Shown: one piece after another, positions 35,231 to 43,720 of the stretch | Numbering within the stretch: the first letter of the stretch is position 1 | How the letters are laid out: each line of letters opens with the position of its first letter | NCBI GenBank assembly: GCA_002284915.1 | Contig: CP015606.1 | Coordinates: 124,001-188,000, forward strand | Length of the DNA stretch: 64,000 nucleotides | Reading direction: 5' to 3' | From: Actinobacteria bacterium IMCC26077 | GTDB taxonomy: Bacteria > Actinomycetota > Actinomycetes > Nanopelagicales > Nanopelagicaceae | Notes under the pieces: model-generated | Told to the model about the DNA's origin: nothing | The model's input: only the letters and a program-made list of their open reading frames with translations | Database searches by the model: none | Made by a program: the position numbers and the translations under genes

Positions 35231-35695
35231 TTACTTCAGCGAAACGACGACCTCAACCTCAACAGGGGCATTGAGTGGCAATTCGGCAACGCCCACCGAC
35301 GAACGAGCAGCGCGCCCGGCCTCGCCCAACACATTGATAAAGAGCTCGCTTGCGCCATTCACAACGCCAGCTTGATTGGTGAAACCAGGGGCGCTATTAA
35401 CGAAGCCAACGGTCTTTACGATCTGCGTGATCTCATCGAGATCGCAGACCAACGAGAGGGCGGCCAACACATTCAAACCACAAATCTGTGCGAGGGCATA
35501 TGCCTCTTCGACAGTGACATCGCTACCAACTTTGCCGGTTTTCGAGATCTTGCCATCAACAGTTGGCAATTGACCTGCAGTGAAAACTAATTTGCCATCG
35601 CGCACAGCAGGGACATATGCAGCAACCGGAATCGCAGCAATCGGCAACTCCAACCCGAGTTCCGCAAGGCGTGCTTTTACTTTGTCGTGTGCCAT
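35231..35695 (-). CDS. RidA/YjgF family protein
   Basis: 154 residues from ATG 35695; its ATG overlaps the DUF4177 stop (TAATG). Typical RidA features: LVFTAGQLPTVDGKI, LNVLAALSLVCDLDEITQIVKTVGFVNSAPGF and RSSVGVAELPLNAPVEVEVV, with the Arg that binds the enamine carboxylate. The family deaminates reactive enamine/imine intermediates from PLP enzymes. This is the longer actinobacterial form with an N-terminal extension (RLAELGLELP). Confidence 0.9.
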   Translation of the reverse strand: MAHDKVKARLAELGLELPIAAIPVAAYVPAVRDGKLVFTAGQLPTVDGKISKTGKVGSDVTVEEAYALAQICGLNVLAALSLVCDLDEITQIVKTVGFVNSAPGFTNQAGVVNGASELFINVLGEAGRAARSSVGVAELPLNAPVEVEVVVSLK

Positions 35696-35859
35696 TAGGC
35701 GATCTCCCTCTTCATGTAAGCAACTAGCGCATCTCCGCCGCCTGGAGCAGGAACAACCTGCACCAACTCCCAACCATCAGATCCCCAGGTATCGAGAATC
35801 TGTTTTGTAGCGTGGGTCAGTAGCGGAACAGTTGCGTACTCATATTTAGGATTGCTCAT
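35695..35859 (-). CDS. DUF4177-like small protein, 54 aa
   Basis: A 54-residue protein beginning MSNPKYEYATVPLLTHATKQ and containing DTWGSDGWELVQVVPAPGGG. The Y-E-Y-x-T-V start and the GxDGWELVxV centre are the DUF4177 hallmarks. It overlaps ridA by one base and is coupled to it; I recall the same pair in other actinobacteria. The function is unknown. Confidence 0.8.
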   Translation of the reverse strand: MSNPKYEYATVPLLTHATKQILDTWGSDGWELVQVVPAPGGGDALVAYMKREIA

Positions 35860-35904
35860 GGCCAGATTCTATCGTGCGTCTGTAGAAACAGATAATCTCA
35901 ATTG

Positions 35905-37140
35905 CTAGACGAGGATGCCGCGGAGAGCGAAAGCTCCTGCTACTCGTTTCACAGCAAGGACGAATGCTGCGGTGCGCAAATCCACCAAATGTAGCTTCGA
36001 CTCCCGATACACATCAGCGAACGCCTTAGCCATTCGGCTATCCAACTCACTGCGAAACTTCTCGATGGGCCAGGAGTACTGCTGAATATTCTGAGTCCAC
36101 TCAAAATACGAACCCATTACTCCGCCGGAATTAGCTAATATATCGGGGACGATTATCGACCCTCTGTCACGGAGCACCCAATCCGCATCTGCGGTCGTCG
36201 GTTGGTTTGCACCCTCAATGATGTACTGCGCATGGATTTTATCTACATTCGAACTCGTAATGACCCCTCCTAGTGCTGCCGGAATCAGCACCTCGCATCG
36301 TTGCTCCAAAACCTCTGCAGAGTTGGTTTTGTCGTAGGAGGGGACATCACGGATCGTCTTGTATTTCATTATCTCTTCAACGTTTATGCCATCTGGATGG
36401 ATAATGCCGCCGCTTACATCAGCAATCGCGATTACCTTGAATCCCAGCTGTTGGCATACAAGTGCAGTGAATCTACCGACGTTGCCAAAACCTTGAATGA
36501 CAACGCGTGCGCCTTTCACCTTTTCGCGATTCTCCTCTAACGTAGCGGCGGCAATCATCGCTACTCCGCGACCTGTTGCCTCTTCGCGACCGGGGGCTCC
36601 GAAGAGTTCGACAGGTTTACCCGTAACACAAGCAGGTTGAAATCCCTCAAGGCGGTGGAACTCGTCCATCAACCAGGCCATCGTTCGCGCATCCGTACCC
36701 ATATCTGGGGCAGGGATATCGCGTTGATGACCTAGGACATGGTGGATGGAACGAGTCCAGCGACGGATGATTTCCTCACGCTCGAGATCGGTCAATGTTG
36801 AAGCATCGACCGTCACCCCACCTTTTGCGCCACCGAAAGGGACATCAATCAGCGCGGTTTTCCATGTCATGAGGCTTGCGAGGGCCCGCACCTCATCGAG
36901 ATCAACATCTTGGTGAAAGCGAATGCCTCCCTTACGAGGCCCGCGTGCACTTGAATGTTGAACACGGTAACCGGTGAGCACCTCAACGTCGTCGCCTCTG
37001 CGTAAGGGGATGGAAACAACGACTTCGCGTTCACACTGTTGTAGCGCCTGCACAACTCCTTCTTTCAACCCGAGAATGGCACCAGCTTGGCTGATCTTTT
37101 CATTCACTTCGTCGAAAGCCGAACGCGTTGATGTACTCAC
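35905..37140 (-). CDS. Glutamate dehydrogenase (Glu/Leu/Phe/Val dehydrogenase family)
   Basis: 411 residues from GTG 37140. Catalytic/substrate segments KGGIRFHQDVD, MTWKTALIDVPFGGAKGG and PAPDMGTD are followed by the Rossmann motif VIQGFGNVGRFTA with an acidic residue after strand 2 region (VIAIADVSGG), fitting NAD+ preference. It interconverts glutamate and 2-oxoglutarate plus ammonia. It is divergent from corA across 123 bp. Confidence 0.93.
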   Translation of the reverse strand: MSTSTRSAFDEVNEKISQAGAILGLKEGVVQALQQCEREVVVSIPLRRGDDVEVLTGYRVQHSSARGPRKGGIRFHQDVDLDEVRALASLMTWKTALIDVPFGGAKGGVTVDASTLTDLEREEIIRRWTRSIHHVLGHQRDIPAPDMGTDARTMAWLMDEFHRLEGFQPACVTGKPVELFGAPGREEATGRGVAMIAAATLEENREKVKGARVVIQGFGNVGRFTALVCQQLGFKVIAIADVSGGIIHPDGINVEEIMKYKTIRDVPSYDKTNSAEVLEQRCEVLIPAALGGVITSSNVDKIHAQYIIEGANQPTTADADWVLRDRGSIIVPDILANSGGVMGSYFEWTQNIQQYSWPIEKFRSELDSRMAKAFADVYRESKLHLVDLRTAAFVLAVKRVAGAFALRGILV

Positions 37141-37263
37141 AAGCGCGATTCAAAGTGAGCGAGGCTAAATCTGCGTAGTAGTTCTACGACTCTAGAGTTA
37201 AGAATAAGTGAACTCTTCGGCTGGTAGTTTTCGGACATATGCCGGCAAGTCATACTTAGGACC

Positions 37264-38235
37264 ATGATTATCGACTCCGCGCTCTACACCTCAGGTCACC
37301 GAGTCCACGAAGTGGATTCGCTCAAGGCTATCGAACGAGTAAGCCACCAGAGTGATTCGTTCGCCTGGATCGGACTCGCCGAGCCAACAAGTAGCGAGCT
37401 CGAGCAAGTACTTGGATCGTTCTCCATCCATGAGACTGCAATGGAAGATGCCGTGAGCGCGCAGCAGCGCGCAAAGTTGGAGGAAAACGGCGAAATAATC
37501 ACTTTTGTTATTCGCACGGTTTTTTATGACGATACAAAGAGTTCAATCTCAACTGGAGAGTTAATCTGTTTCATTCACCCCGACTTCATCATCATCGTCC
37601 GACATGGCGATGGCGCTCCCCTCATGACTGTGCGGAGTGAACTAGAACACCGATCTGATTTTCTAGCTCTGGGGCCATTTGCGGTGCTCCATGGCGTGCT
37701 CGATAAAGTAATTGATGAATACACCAAAATTGCGTCGGAGCTTGAGAAAGATGTAATTGCTATTGAGAATGAGGTTTTTTCCGAATCTCGTAAGACTCAC
37801 TCCAAAACAATCTACTCGCTCAAGCGCGAGGTGATTGAGTATCGCCATGCGATCGAACCTCTCATCCTCCCTCTACAACGGCTGGTATCCGAAGGAAGAG
37901 CGCATTTTCCCGAGGCGCTCCGCCCCTTCTATCGGGATATCTCTGATCAGTTAGCAAAATCTTGTGAGCACGCTCATGGAATGGATTCACTCCTTACTGC
38001 GGCACTTCAGGCAGATTTAGCGCAGGTGCAGGTGCAGCAAAATAACGATGTGCGACGCGTATCTGCCTGGGTTGCCTTAGCCGCCTTCCCCACGATGGTT
38101 GCTGGTATTTACGGGATGAACTTCGATCACATGCCCGAGCTGCGCTGGCGTTTTGGCTACCCGCTCGTTCTTGGTGGACTTTTTGGAGTGTGCGCTTTTC
38201 TTTACTACAAGTTCAAGAAGGCAGGGTGGTTGTAA
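37264..38235 (+). CDS. corA: CorA-family magnesium/divalent metal transporter
   Basis: 323 residues. A large cytosolic N-domain precedes two C-terminal membrane helices with the selectivity loop YGMNFDHMPELRW (GMN motif plus MPEL). Pentameric channels of this family import Mg2+ and sometimes Co2+ or Ni2+. The 3' end overlaps the convergent YqeY gene by 23 nt. Confidence 0.95.
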   Translation: MIIDSALYTSGHRVHEVDSLKAIERVSHQSDSFAWIGLAEPTSSELEQVLGSFSIHETAMEDAVSAQQRAKLEENGEIITFVIRTVFYDDTKSSISTGELICFIHPDFIIIVRHGDGAPLMTVRSELEHRSDFLALGPFAVLHGVLDKVIDEYTKIASELEKDVIAIENEVFSESRKTHSKTIYSLKREVIEYRHAIEPLILPLQRLVSEGRAHFPEALRPFYRDISDQLAKSCEHAHGMDSLLTAALQADLAQVQVQQNNDVRRVSAWVALAAFPTMVAGIYGMNFDHMPELRWRFGYPLVLGGLFGVCAFLYYKFKKAGWL

Positions 38236-38677
38236 GCGCAGCTTTCACTGCAGCAGAGACCGCGCCACCATCAGCGCGTCCAGCAATCTTCGGCGCGAGC
38301 ACCTTCATCACTTGCCCCATACCGGCAGGTCCGCTGGCACCAGTCTCAACAATCGCTTCTTTGATCATTGCATCAAGTTCAGCAGCAGTTAATTGTTGTG
38401 GCAGGTAGCGCGCGATGATCTCGCCCTCGGCTCGCTCCCGCTCAGCGCGATCAGCGCGCCCAGCAGCGTCAAATGCCTCTGCAGATTCGCGTCGCTTCTT
38501 CGCCTCACGCGCGAGCACCTGAATAATCTCAGCCTCGTTCAACGTCTTCGCTTCTTTACCAGCGACCTCTTCATTAGTAATCGCAGTGAGTGCAAGACGG
38601 ATCGTCGCCATGACAATCTCATCCTTCGCACGCATCGATTCAGTGAGGTCGTGTTGTAGCGTCTCTTTCAAGCCCAT
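38213..38677 (-). CDS. GatB/YqeY domain protein
   Basis: 154 residues from ATG 38677. The YqeY pattern is clear: LKETLQHDLTESMRAKDEIVMATIRLALTAI, EIIQVLAREAKKRRES and the C-terminal MGQVMKVLAPKIAGRADGG. The domain resembles the tRNA-contacting tail of GatB; its role is unclear. It lies divergent from the phosphoesterase with a 36-bp gap, as I recall for actinomycetes. Confidence 0.92.
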   Translation of the reverse strand: MGLKETLQHDLTESMRAKDEIVMATIRLALTAITNEEVAGKEAKTLNEAEIIQVLAREAKKRRESAEAFDAAGRADRAERERAEGEIIARYLPQQLTAAELDAMIKEAIVETGASGPAGMGQVMKVLAPKIAGRADGGAVSAAVKAALTTTLPS

Positions 38678-38713
38678 GGGGCGATTCTCGCATATTTTCC
38701 CTACCATTGAGAC

Positions 38714-39538
38714 ATGATCACGCTCCACGAGGTCGAACTCCCGCTTCTTGCCTCGGGTGAGCCGATATCAATTCTCCATCTCTCTGATCTACATGTGACC
38801 CCGAAACAAAAGGGCAAACTTGATGACCTTCGCGAACTTGCTACCTACGAGGTTGATTTCACTATCGTCACAGGCGACTTCCTCGCACATCGCGATGCTG
38901 TTCCGCATGTTCTTGATGCGCTCGATGGACTTCTTGCTCGCCCGGGTGCATTTGTTTTTGGTTCTAACGATTATTACGCGCCTAAACTTAAAAATCCGCT
39001 CTCGTACTTATTTCCCGATAGGGGCGTGCGTAAGTTAGGTGATGAACTCCCCTGGCAAGAGTTGCGCGATGGATTAAGTTCTCGCGGTTGGATTGATCTC
39101 AATCAAAGCAAAGTACTCATTACCCTCAAGGGGCATTTGGTTGAATTGCGCGGTACCGATGATGCGCACCTTGATTGTGATGATTATTCGTTAGTTGCCG
39201 GAGCAAAGGATGCACGCGCTGAACTTTCAATTGGAGTTACCCATGCTCCTTATATACGCATTCTCGATGCGATGGCTGCCGATGGAGTGGATGTGATCTT
39301 CGCTGGCCATACTCACGGTGGTCAAGTGCGCCTTCCCTTGCCTTCGTTGATGGGTGGTTCACGGGCTTTAACAACTAATTGTGATCTGCCAACATGGCGT
39401 TCGCGTGGGTTGTCGGTTGAGGATGGGAAGTCTTGGCTTCATGTATCGGCTGGGATTGGAACGAGCCCTTTTGCACCGTTTCGTGTGGGCACTAGGCCTG
39501 AAGCGAGTTTGGTGTGTTTAGTACCCGATAACTCTTAA
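38714..39538 (+). CDS. YkuE-like metallophosphoesterase; 3' end is an island attachment site
   Basis: 274 residues with calcineurin-type metal motifs HLSDLHV, VTGDFLA, FGSNDYY (Ser in place of the usual His-preceding Asn pattern GNHD/E), VTHAPYI and FAGHTHGGQV. The last codons GAT AAC TCT TAA lie inside the 12-bp core (39529-39540) shared with tRNA-Lys(CTT) and with the other ends of the island, so the integration point is the stop codon and the protein is not truncated. The substrate is unknown; relatives act on phospholipid or nucleotide phosphodiesters. Confidence 0.88.
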   Translation: MITLHEVELPLLASGEPISILHLSDLHVTPKQKGKLDDLRELATYEVDFTIVTGDFLAHRDAVPHVLDALDGLLARPGAFVFGSNDYYAPKLKNPLSYLFPDRGVRKLGDELPWQELRDGLSSRGWIDLNQSKVLITLKGHLVELRGTDDAHLDCDDYSLVAGAKDARAELSIGVTHAPYIRILDAMAADGVDVIFAGHTHGGQVRLPLPSLMGGSRALTTNCDLPTWRSRGLSVEDGKSWLHVSAGIGTSPFAPFRVGTRPEASLVCLVPDNS

Positions 39539-39573
39539 TCACCGGGTCGGGGGTTCGAGTCCCTCACAACCCA
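39529..39573 (+). repeat. Island left attachment site carrying the 3' half of tRNA-Lys(CTT)
   Basis: Starting with core TAACTCTTAATC (39529-39540), the sequence continues as the 3' half of a tRNA-Lys gene: anticodon CTT in CTCTTAA, then variable loop, T arm GGGGG-TTCGAGT-CCCTC and acceptor strand ACAACCC plus A. The 5' half is absent; upstream bases belong to the phosphoesterase gene. The core recurs at 50229-50241 and 60413-60425. Confidence 0.85.
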
Positions 39574-39660
39574 CAATTGGCTGTAATAGGTGGAGTATTC
39601 GCCGAAATACGGCGGTGTATCCACCAAATTAGATAAGGAATTACAGCCCAACAGGGTTGT
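39566..39660. repeat. 95-bp imperfect inverted repeat next to the left attachment site
   Basis: Nested arms: ACAACCC/GGGTTGT (39566-39572 with 39654-39660), TTGGCTGTAAT/ATTACAGCC-AA, GGTGGA/TCCACC (39589-39594 with 39620-39625) and CGCCG/CGGCG around an apex near 39607. It could form a long hairpin in DNA or RNA. It may be a terminator, a MITE-like remnant or part of the element's attP. Confidence 0.6.
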
Positions 39661-39712
39661 ACTCCGACATCCAGTTCTGATCTTGACCAATTGCTACAGA
39701 AATTGGTGAGAG

Positions 39713-39853
39713 ATGTTAGTTCATGAGTATTTAGATCAAGTAATTGCAGCAAGACCATATAAGTATTCAACTAAACAGACATTAGTTAAAGACATTAAAC
39801 GTATGGGTATTTGGGATTTAGATATATCTCAAATCAATTCAGGCCTAATCTGA
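39713..39853 (+). pseudogene. Short ORF resembling a tyrosine-integrase N-domain fragment
   Basis: 46 residues: MLVHEYLDQVIAARPYKYST, then KQTLVKDIKRMGIWDLDISQ and a stop. The pattern of a SAM-like core-binding domain (EYLD-x-VI, stretch with ST-x-x-x-LVKDIKRMG, ILDIxQI) is similar to integrase N-domains. No catalytic domain follows, so it is probably a remnant of the integrase that brought in the left part of the island. AT-rich DNA surrounds it. The assignment is tentative. Confidence 0.4.
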
Positions 39854-39935
39854 GACGATGAGCATTGAATCAATCTCAGCCAAAGGATTATTAGTCGCTA
39901 AGAAGTTACATCTCAGTGCATGCGGGTAGTGTGAT

Positions 39936-40994
39936 CTACCAGCCGTAGTTAAGGGTCTTGAGGTAGGCGCGCAGCTGTGCGAAGAATTCTGTAGTTGAAA
40001 TTTTATAGACTTGTTGGAAGGCTGTTTGGAAGTCACTTCCGTTACCAATGACTCTAATTACTTCCAGGACATCGTTGAGGGTGTGGCCCTTCATTATGAG
40101 GTACTCATTCATGAGTAGACCAAGGCCGTATTCACATCCATTGTTATTTCCAAACCCTTCCGCATCAAGGCTTTTCTCCCATTTCATAAGCGCTGCTTCG
40201 CATTGCGATTTATCTTTAGCGCTACGCTCTACTTTTTGGGCTGCCCCGTAATTGGCGAAGGACTTGCGATCTTCGAAGTGAGTTAAGACGATGCCCATGC
40301 CAACGCTTGCAGATCCTTCACGAAGCCAATCTGGCACTTTTGCAAAATTCTCTCTCTGTAGTTCTTGTTGGTAGAGGTGGAAGAACTCATGTCCACCTTG
40401 CACCAGCATGGTGTTGTGCATGAGGTCGTCATTGCGAACGCTGATTGCTCGCCAGACTGCTGTCAGGCGACAGCTTGCTCCCCCTTGATTTGGGCTCAGC
40501 CACGACATACAAGGGTCGACATCTTTGAGTTGGCCTTTGACCCAGTCACCGTCTTCGCCGACGATCCATTTGGGTGTGTAGCCAAGCGACATAAGTTGTT
40601 CATACACGCTAAATGCATATTGGGCATTTGCGCTCATGCGAATGACAGCTGGATCAGTCGGTGATTGCAGGATGCTGTTGATAGAAGGTGCGTTCTTTAT
40701 TCTGGTGCTGACTAACTTGGCGCCATATTCATCGACAGCTTTAAAGCGGGATGCATCTTTGCCATAGATTGCAAAGGCGTGGCTCTGTGAAGTTTTTGGG
40801 TTGCTGACTGCGACTCCCTTGTTCCAGGTGAGCTTCTTGCCAGATTTTATGCAGGTGTATTTTTTGCCAGAGACCACGGCACTGGCTTTTAGTTTTGGGC
40901 ACTTATCTCCCGCTTTAACCGCAGCCGATGCGGGAAGGGCAGGGAGAAGAGTCATCAAAAGACCAAGGACAAGGGCGCAGCCCCTATATTTCAT
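39936..40994 (-). CDS. Secreted HExxH protein with Cys/Trp repeat
   Basis: 352 residues. The signal peptide (ALVLGLLMTLLPALPASAA) is followed by a short module AGDKCPKLKASAVVSGKKYT with a second Cys and KLTWNKG, a repeat I associate with surface proteins of freshwater actinobacteria. The catalytic-type motif GGHEFFHLYQQ (HExxH) and WLREGSASVGMG about 30 residues later form a likely zinc site. It belongs to the same general class as the genes at 22901 and 41288. Substrate unknown. Confidence 0.7.
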   Translation of the reverse strand: MKYRGCALVLGLLMTLLPALPASAAVKAGDKCPKLKASAVVSGKKYTCIKSGKKLTWNKGVAVSNPKTSQSHAFAIYGKDASRFKAVDEYGAKLVSTRIKNAPSINSILQSPTDPAVIRMSANAQYAFSVYEQLMSLGYTPKWIVGEDGDWVKGQLKDVDPCMSWLSPNQGGASCRLTAVWRAISVRNDDLMHNTMLVQGGHEFFHLYQQELQRENFAKVPDWLREGSASVGMGIVLTHFEDRKSFANYGAAQKVERSAKDKSQCEAALMKWEKSLDAEGFGNNNGCEYGLGLLMNEYLIMKGHTLNDVLEVIRVIGNGSDFQTAFQQVYKISTTEFFAQLRAYLKTLNYGW

Positions 40995-41159
40995 GACGGA
41001 ACCATATCTATCTCGACCATGGAATTCATCATTTTGGTAAATTCCATGCCCAAATCCATCCTAAATCTATTCAAAATCTAGTATTTGTCAGACCCCATCC
41101 CTAATATGGGTTGTGGATCAAGATCAATTGAATCCATATGTGGCCTATGAAAATATGTA

Positions 41160-41181
41160 GTTCGAGTCCCTCACAACCCAC
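41160..41181 (+). repeat. 22-bp direct repeat of the tRNA-Lys 3' end
   Basis: Identical to 39553-39574: T loop TTCGAGT, CCCTC, acceptor strand ACAACCC and AC. A GGGTTGT at 41108-41114 lies exactly where the 5' acceptor strand of a 73-nt tRNA-Lys would be, but D and anticodon arms are not recognisable. The repeat pair brackets the remnant integrase and the HExxH gene. Apart from this, the 294-bp gap (40995-41287) shows nothing else. Confidence 0.75.
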
Positions 41182-41287
41182 TTATGTAAGTGAATTCGAG
41201 TTCTATGTCCAAACCTTGGATGTAGATCAAACCCTTGAATAGTGGATATATCTGCCAAACCTTTAAACAAAACTTATGCCTTGATTT

Positions 41288-42832
41288 TCAAAGCATCTTT
41301 GATCCCCAATATGCCAGGTAAGGAGTTAACTTTTCGTAGAATGTCGAAACTTCAATACCAAAAGTGGATAAGAAGTTTGCTTTCCAATCTTTGGAACTTT
41401 TGAAACTTGACATGAATGCTGCAATTTTCTCTTGGCCATATGAAGCAGTAAGTGCTTCAAATGCAAGACCACCCAATAAATAACAACTGCTTGGACTTCC
41501 TCCACCTCCAGGATTCTCAATTGCTTTGAATAGCGCAGTTATTTTCTCCGTAGAACCTTCGGCCATGATCTTTGGAAGAGTGCGAGCATTCTGTGGGTTT
41601 CCTTTATCTCGGTCATAATTATAAGTTTGACCTACAAACATGCTTAGTCGCTCTTTTCCATTTGGATCTTGCAGCGAATAACCCACTGCATTTCCATAAA
41701 AGTGGGCCATGCCCTCTGTTATCCAACATGGAGAGTAATCTGGAAGGGAGTTGTTGAAATATTGGAAAAAGTGAGTGTATTCATGAGGGCCTGTTTGCAG
41801 ATTACCCAGCCCCTGCCCAGTTGCTAAACATTGAATATTTGTATAAATCCCATTAGGTCGACCACCAAGTGCAAATCCACAACTATTTTGAGTAATCATT
41901 AGAGTAATTGATTGATACATCATTGAGTTAAGTTGTTCTGAAACTACGATTTTTTCAGCCCAGTCCGAATCCTTCTCACTTACATAAATGAATCTAACTT
42001 TCTCTGGCATGAAGTAAGGGCTCCAAAGTCCTGCAATACGATCAATCCCTAATTTCTCATCAGACAAACGTTGTGAATCAACTCCTGGACCTACTATGTA
42101 GGTAATATTTAACTTTGAAGAATCAAATTTTATTATCCGATCATTAACTTCCTTAAATGCAACTAAAGAAGTCCATATCGGGTCAAGGTTATCAATCGTA
42201 ATTTTGTTCACTGGACCTGTTGGTGTTGGTGTTGGTGTTGGTGTTGGTGTTGGTGTTGGTGTTGGTGTTGGTGTTGGCGTTGGCGTTGGCGTTGGCGTTG
42301 GCGTTGGCGTTGGCGTTGGCGTTGGCGCAGCACCACGTAGAACTTCACCAAAGATCTCTTTATCCCCCACAGCAATAGTTATCTCAGCTTTGCCCTTTGA
42401 TGTGATTGTGAAGCTGTAGATGCCGCCCTGAGCAACTGCGCTATAGCGAGACAGATATAAATAGTTTGTCTTGCCAAAAGGCTCAAAGAACTTACTACGC
42501 TCTGTGAACTTCACCGTAACAGAAACGCCGCTGGGTGAGGTTATAACAAGTACTGGCAAGGCACTTGTGCGCAAAGCATTCTCTGGCTTTTTATCAACGA
42601 TCAGGTATTGAACATTGAGCCCATCGCCTGCTTTGAATTGGCCGCGAAAGGCTTTCTTTTGTCCGCTCTTTGTAAAAGATGCTCTAATTGCAAAAGAGAT
42701 GGTGCCATCAACTAGAAGTGGTCCTTTGGAAGCGGTTGTGTCAGTATCTAATAAAACAACTGGTTGATGTGCTCGGGCAGCACCGCTGCCAATAAGAAGG
42801 AAAACTAGAAGAGCTGCTAAAAGTTTTCTCAC
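41288..42832 (-). CDS. Secreted HExxH protein with proline-threonine linker
   Basis: About 514 residues from GTG 42832, giving signal peptide RKLLAALLVFLLIGSGAARA. An N-terminal beta-rich domain (about 150 residues) is followed by a (PT)n linker of some 35 residues encoded by hexanucleotide repeats, and then a peptidase-like domain with GPHEYTHFFQYF (HExxH) and CWITEGMAHFYGNA (Glu ligand). The layout suggests an exported, surface-attached zinc hydrolase with a flexible stalk. Long upstream extension to 42928 lacks a start signal and overlaps the DoxX gene. Confidence 0.7.
   Translation of the reverse strand: MRKLLAALLVFLLIGSGAARAHQPVVLLDTDTTASKGPLLVDGTISFAIRASFTKSGQKKAFRGQFKAGDGLNVQYLIVDKKPENALRTSALPVLVITSPSGVSVTVKFTERSKFFEPFGKTNYLYLSRYSAVAQGGIYSFTITSKGKAEITIAVGDKEIFGEVLRGAAPTPTPTPTPTPTPTPTPTPTPTPTPTPTPTPTPTPTGPVNKITIDNLDPIWTSLVAFKEVNDRIIKFDSSKLNITYIVGPGVDSQRLSDEKLGIDRIAGLWSPYFMPEKVRFIYVSEKDSDWAEKIVVSEQLNSMMYQSITLMITQNSCGFALGGRPNGIYTNIQCLATGQGLGNLQTGPHEYTHFFQYFNNSLPDYSPCWITEGMAHFYGNAVGYSLQDPNGKERLSMFVGQTYNYDRDKGNPQNARTLPKIMAEGSTEKITALFKAIENPGGGGSPSSCYLLGGLAFEALTASYGQEKIAAFMSSFKSSKDWKANFLSTFGIEVSTFYEKLTPYLAYWGSKML
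42219..42327. repeat. Hexanucleotide tandem repeat encoding Pro-Thr stalk
   Basis: About 18 units of GTTGGT, changing to GTTGGC for the last third, read on the minus strand as ACC/GCC-AAC (Pro-Thr codons). Two homogeneous blocks of variants suggest expansion by slippage in two steps. Confidence 0.95.
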
Positions 42833-42842
42833 GGGTAAAGCG

Positions 42843-43271
42843 CTACCTGAGCACGCCGCCTCTTGCACCTTTAAACACCTGTGACCGCTCTTTCCACGCC
42901 CCCGTTGACCATAACGCCCAGATAACAAGTAATGGTTGAAAGAGCAGACGTATAAAGCGTGCTCTATCGCTATCTAAACCAAAGGCATCAACGTGGTTTA
43001 CGTACTGAGAGATATTTCCCCAAAAGATTGCCACAAAGAAAGCTGCAACTACCCAACCCACAACAACCCTGTATCGCCACAAAAAGATCAGCGATAAACC
43101 TAAAACAATCTCAACCACCCCAGAGGCCAGGACAACAAAATCTGCAATTGATTTCAAGATCGTTGGCACTTGTGCCTGAAACTCAGTGCGATTTGTTGTT
43201 AAGTGCCCGATGCCTGCATAGGCAAGTGCTGACCCAAGAACTACTTGTGGGATGCGCTGTGCGATCTTCAT
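42843..43271 (-). CDS. DoxX-like membrane protein
   Basis: 142 residues from ATG 43271 (six codons after a weaker start). Four hydrophobic helices with VVLGSALAYAGIGHLT near the N-terminus, EIVLGLSLIF and FWGNISQYVNHVDAFGLDSDRARFIR, matching DoxX family proteins. Members are associated with quinone or thiol redox reactions; the role here is unknown. It lies 10 nt before the HExxH gene and next to a DCC-type protein, and both redox-linked families fit together. Confidence 0.75.
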   Translation of the reverse strand: MKIAQRIPQVVLGSALAYAGIGHLTTNRTEFQAQVPTILKSIADFVVLASGVVEIVLGLSLIFLWRYRVVVGWVVAAFFVAIFWGNISQYVNHVDAFGLDSDRARFIRLLFQPLLVIWALWSTGAWKERSQVFKGARGGVLR

Positions 43272-43311
43272 GTGGCTAGTAAACACCATAGGTATTTAAC
43301 TCAACCTTGTT

Positions 43312-43659
43312 TTAGCGCTTCAATAGATAGGAAAGCAGCTTTACTGGCACAGAGTTTCTATTTTTCGCCACCCACTTATAAGAACTGCGCCCAATAGGTC
43401 CTGAAAGAGTAATGAGGGCAGAGAGAACTCTGTTTCCTCTCACTTTTAGTAAGTAAGCCACTGCCCCAGCACCACTTAACTGTTTGGTGCCTGTTACAAT
43501 AAATACCTCACGGGAGCACTGTTCTAAGCTCAGCCCAAACTGTGAAAGATCTGCGCTGTGAAAATCCAGCGCTGTGATTTCAATCTTCTTTTGCAGCCAG
43601 TAAATTGAGTTATTGCATAGTTCACATTTTCCATCGAAAATAACGCTTATCTCACTCAT
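43312..43659 (-). CDS. DCC-family thiol-disulfide oxidoreductase-like protein (DUF393)
   Basis: 115 residues. The family hallmark is the N-terminal DGKCELCN (D-x-x-C-x-x-C) after a hydrophobic strand (ISVIFDG), then the central segment of GAVAYLLKVRG. These small thioredoxin-like proteins are called YuxK or DCC and are often linked to DoxX-type membrane proteins, as here. The physiological substrate is unknown. Confidence 0.85.
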   Translation of the reverse strand: MSEISVIFDGKCELCNNSIYWLQKKIEITALDFHSADLSQFGLSLEQCSREVFIVTGTKQLSGAGAVAYLLKVRGNRVLSALITLSGPIGRSSYKWVAKNRNSVPVKLLSYLLKR

Positions 43660-43720
43660 GGGTGACCTCTTTCACAGTTAAATTCTAACTCACGTAGAGT
43701 CAAAAGCTTCTGTAGAATCT

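Noticed and set aside
39529-39660. A circularly permuted tRNA-Lys gene (3' half before GGGTTGT)
   Set aside because: The bases after GGGTTGT at 39654 do not contain a D arm (no GCTC/GAGC or GG loop), so only an attachment-site fragment and a palindrome are supported.
39564-39770. Minus-strand ORF with a Trp-rich stretch over the palindrome
   Set aside because: It overlaps the tRNA fragment and the inverted repeat, lacks a plausible start signal, and has no recognisable domain.
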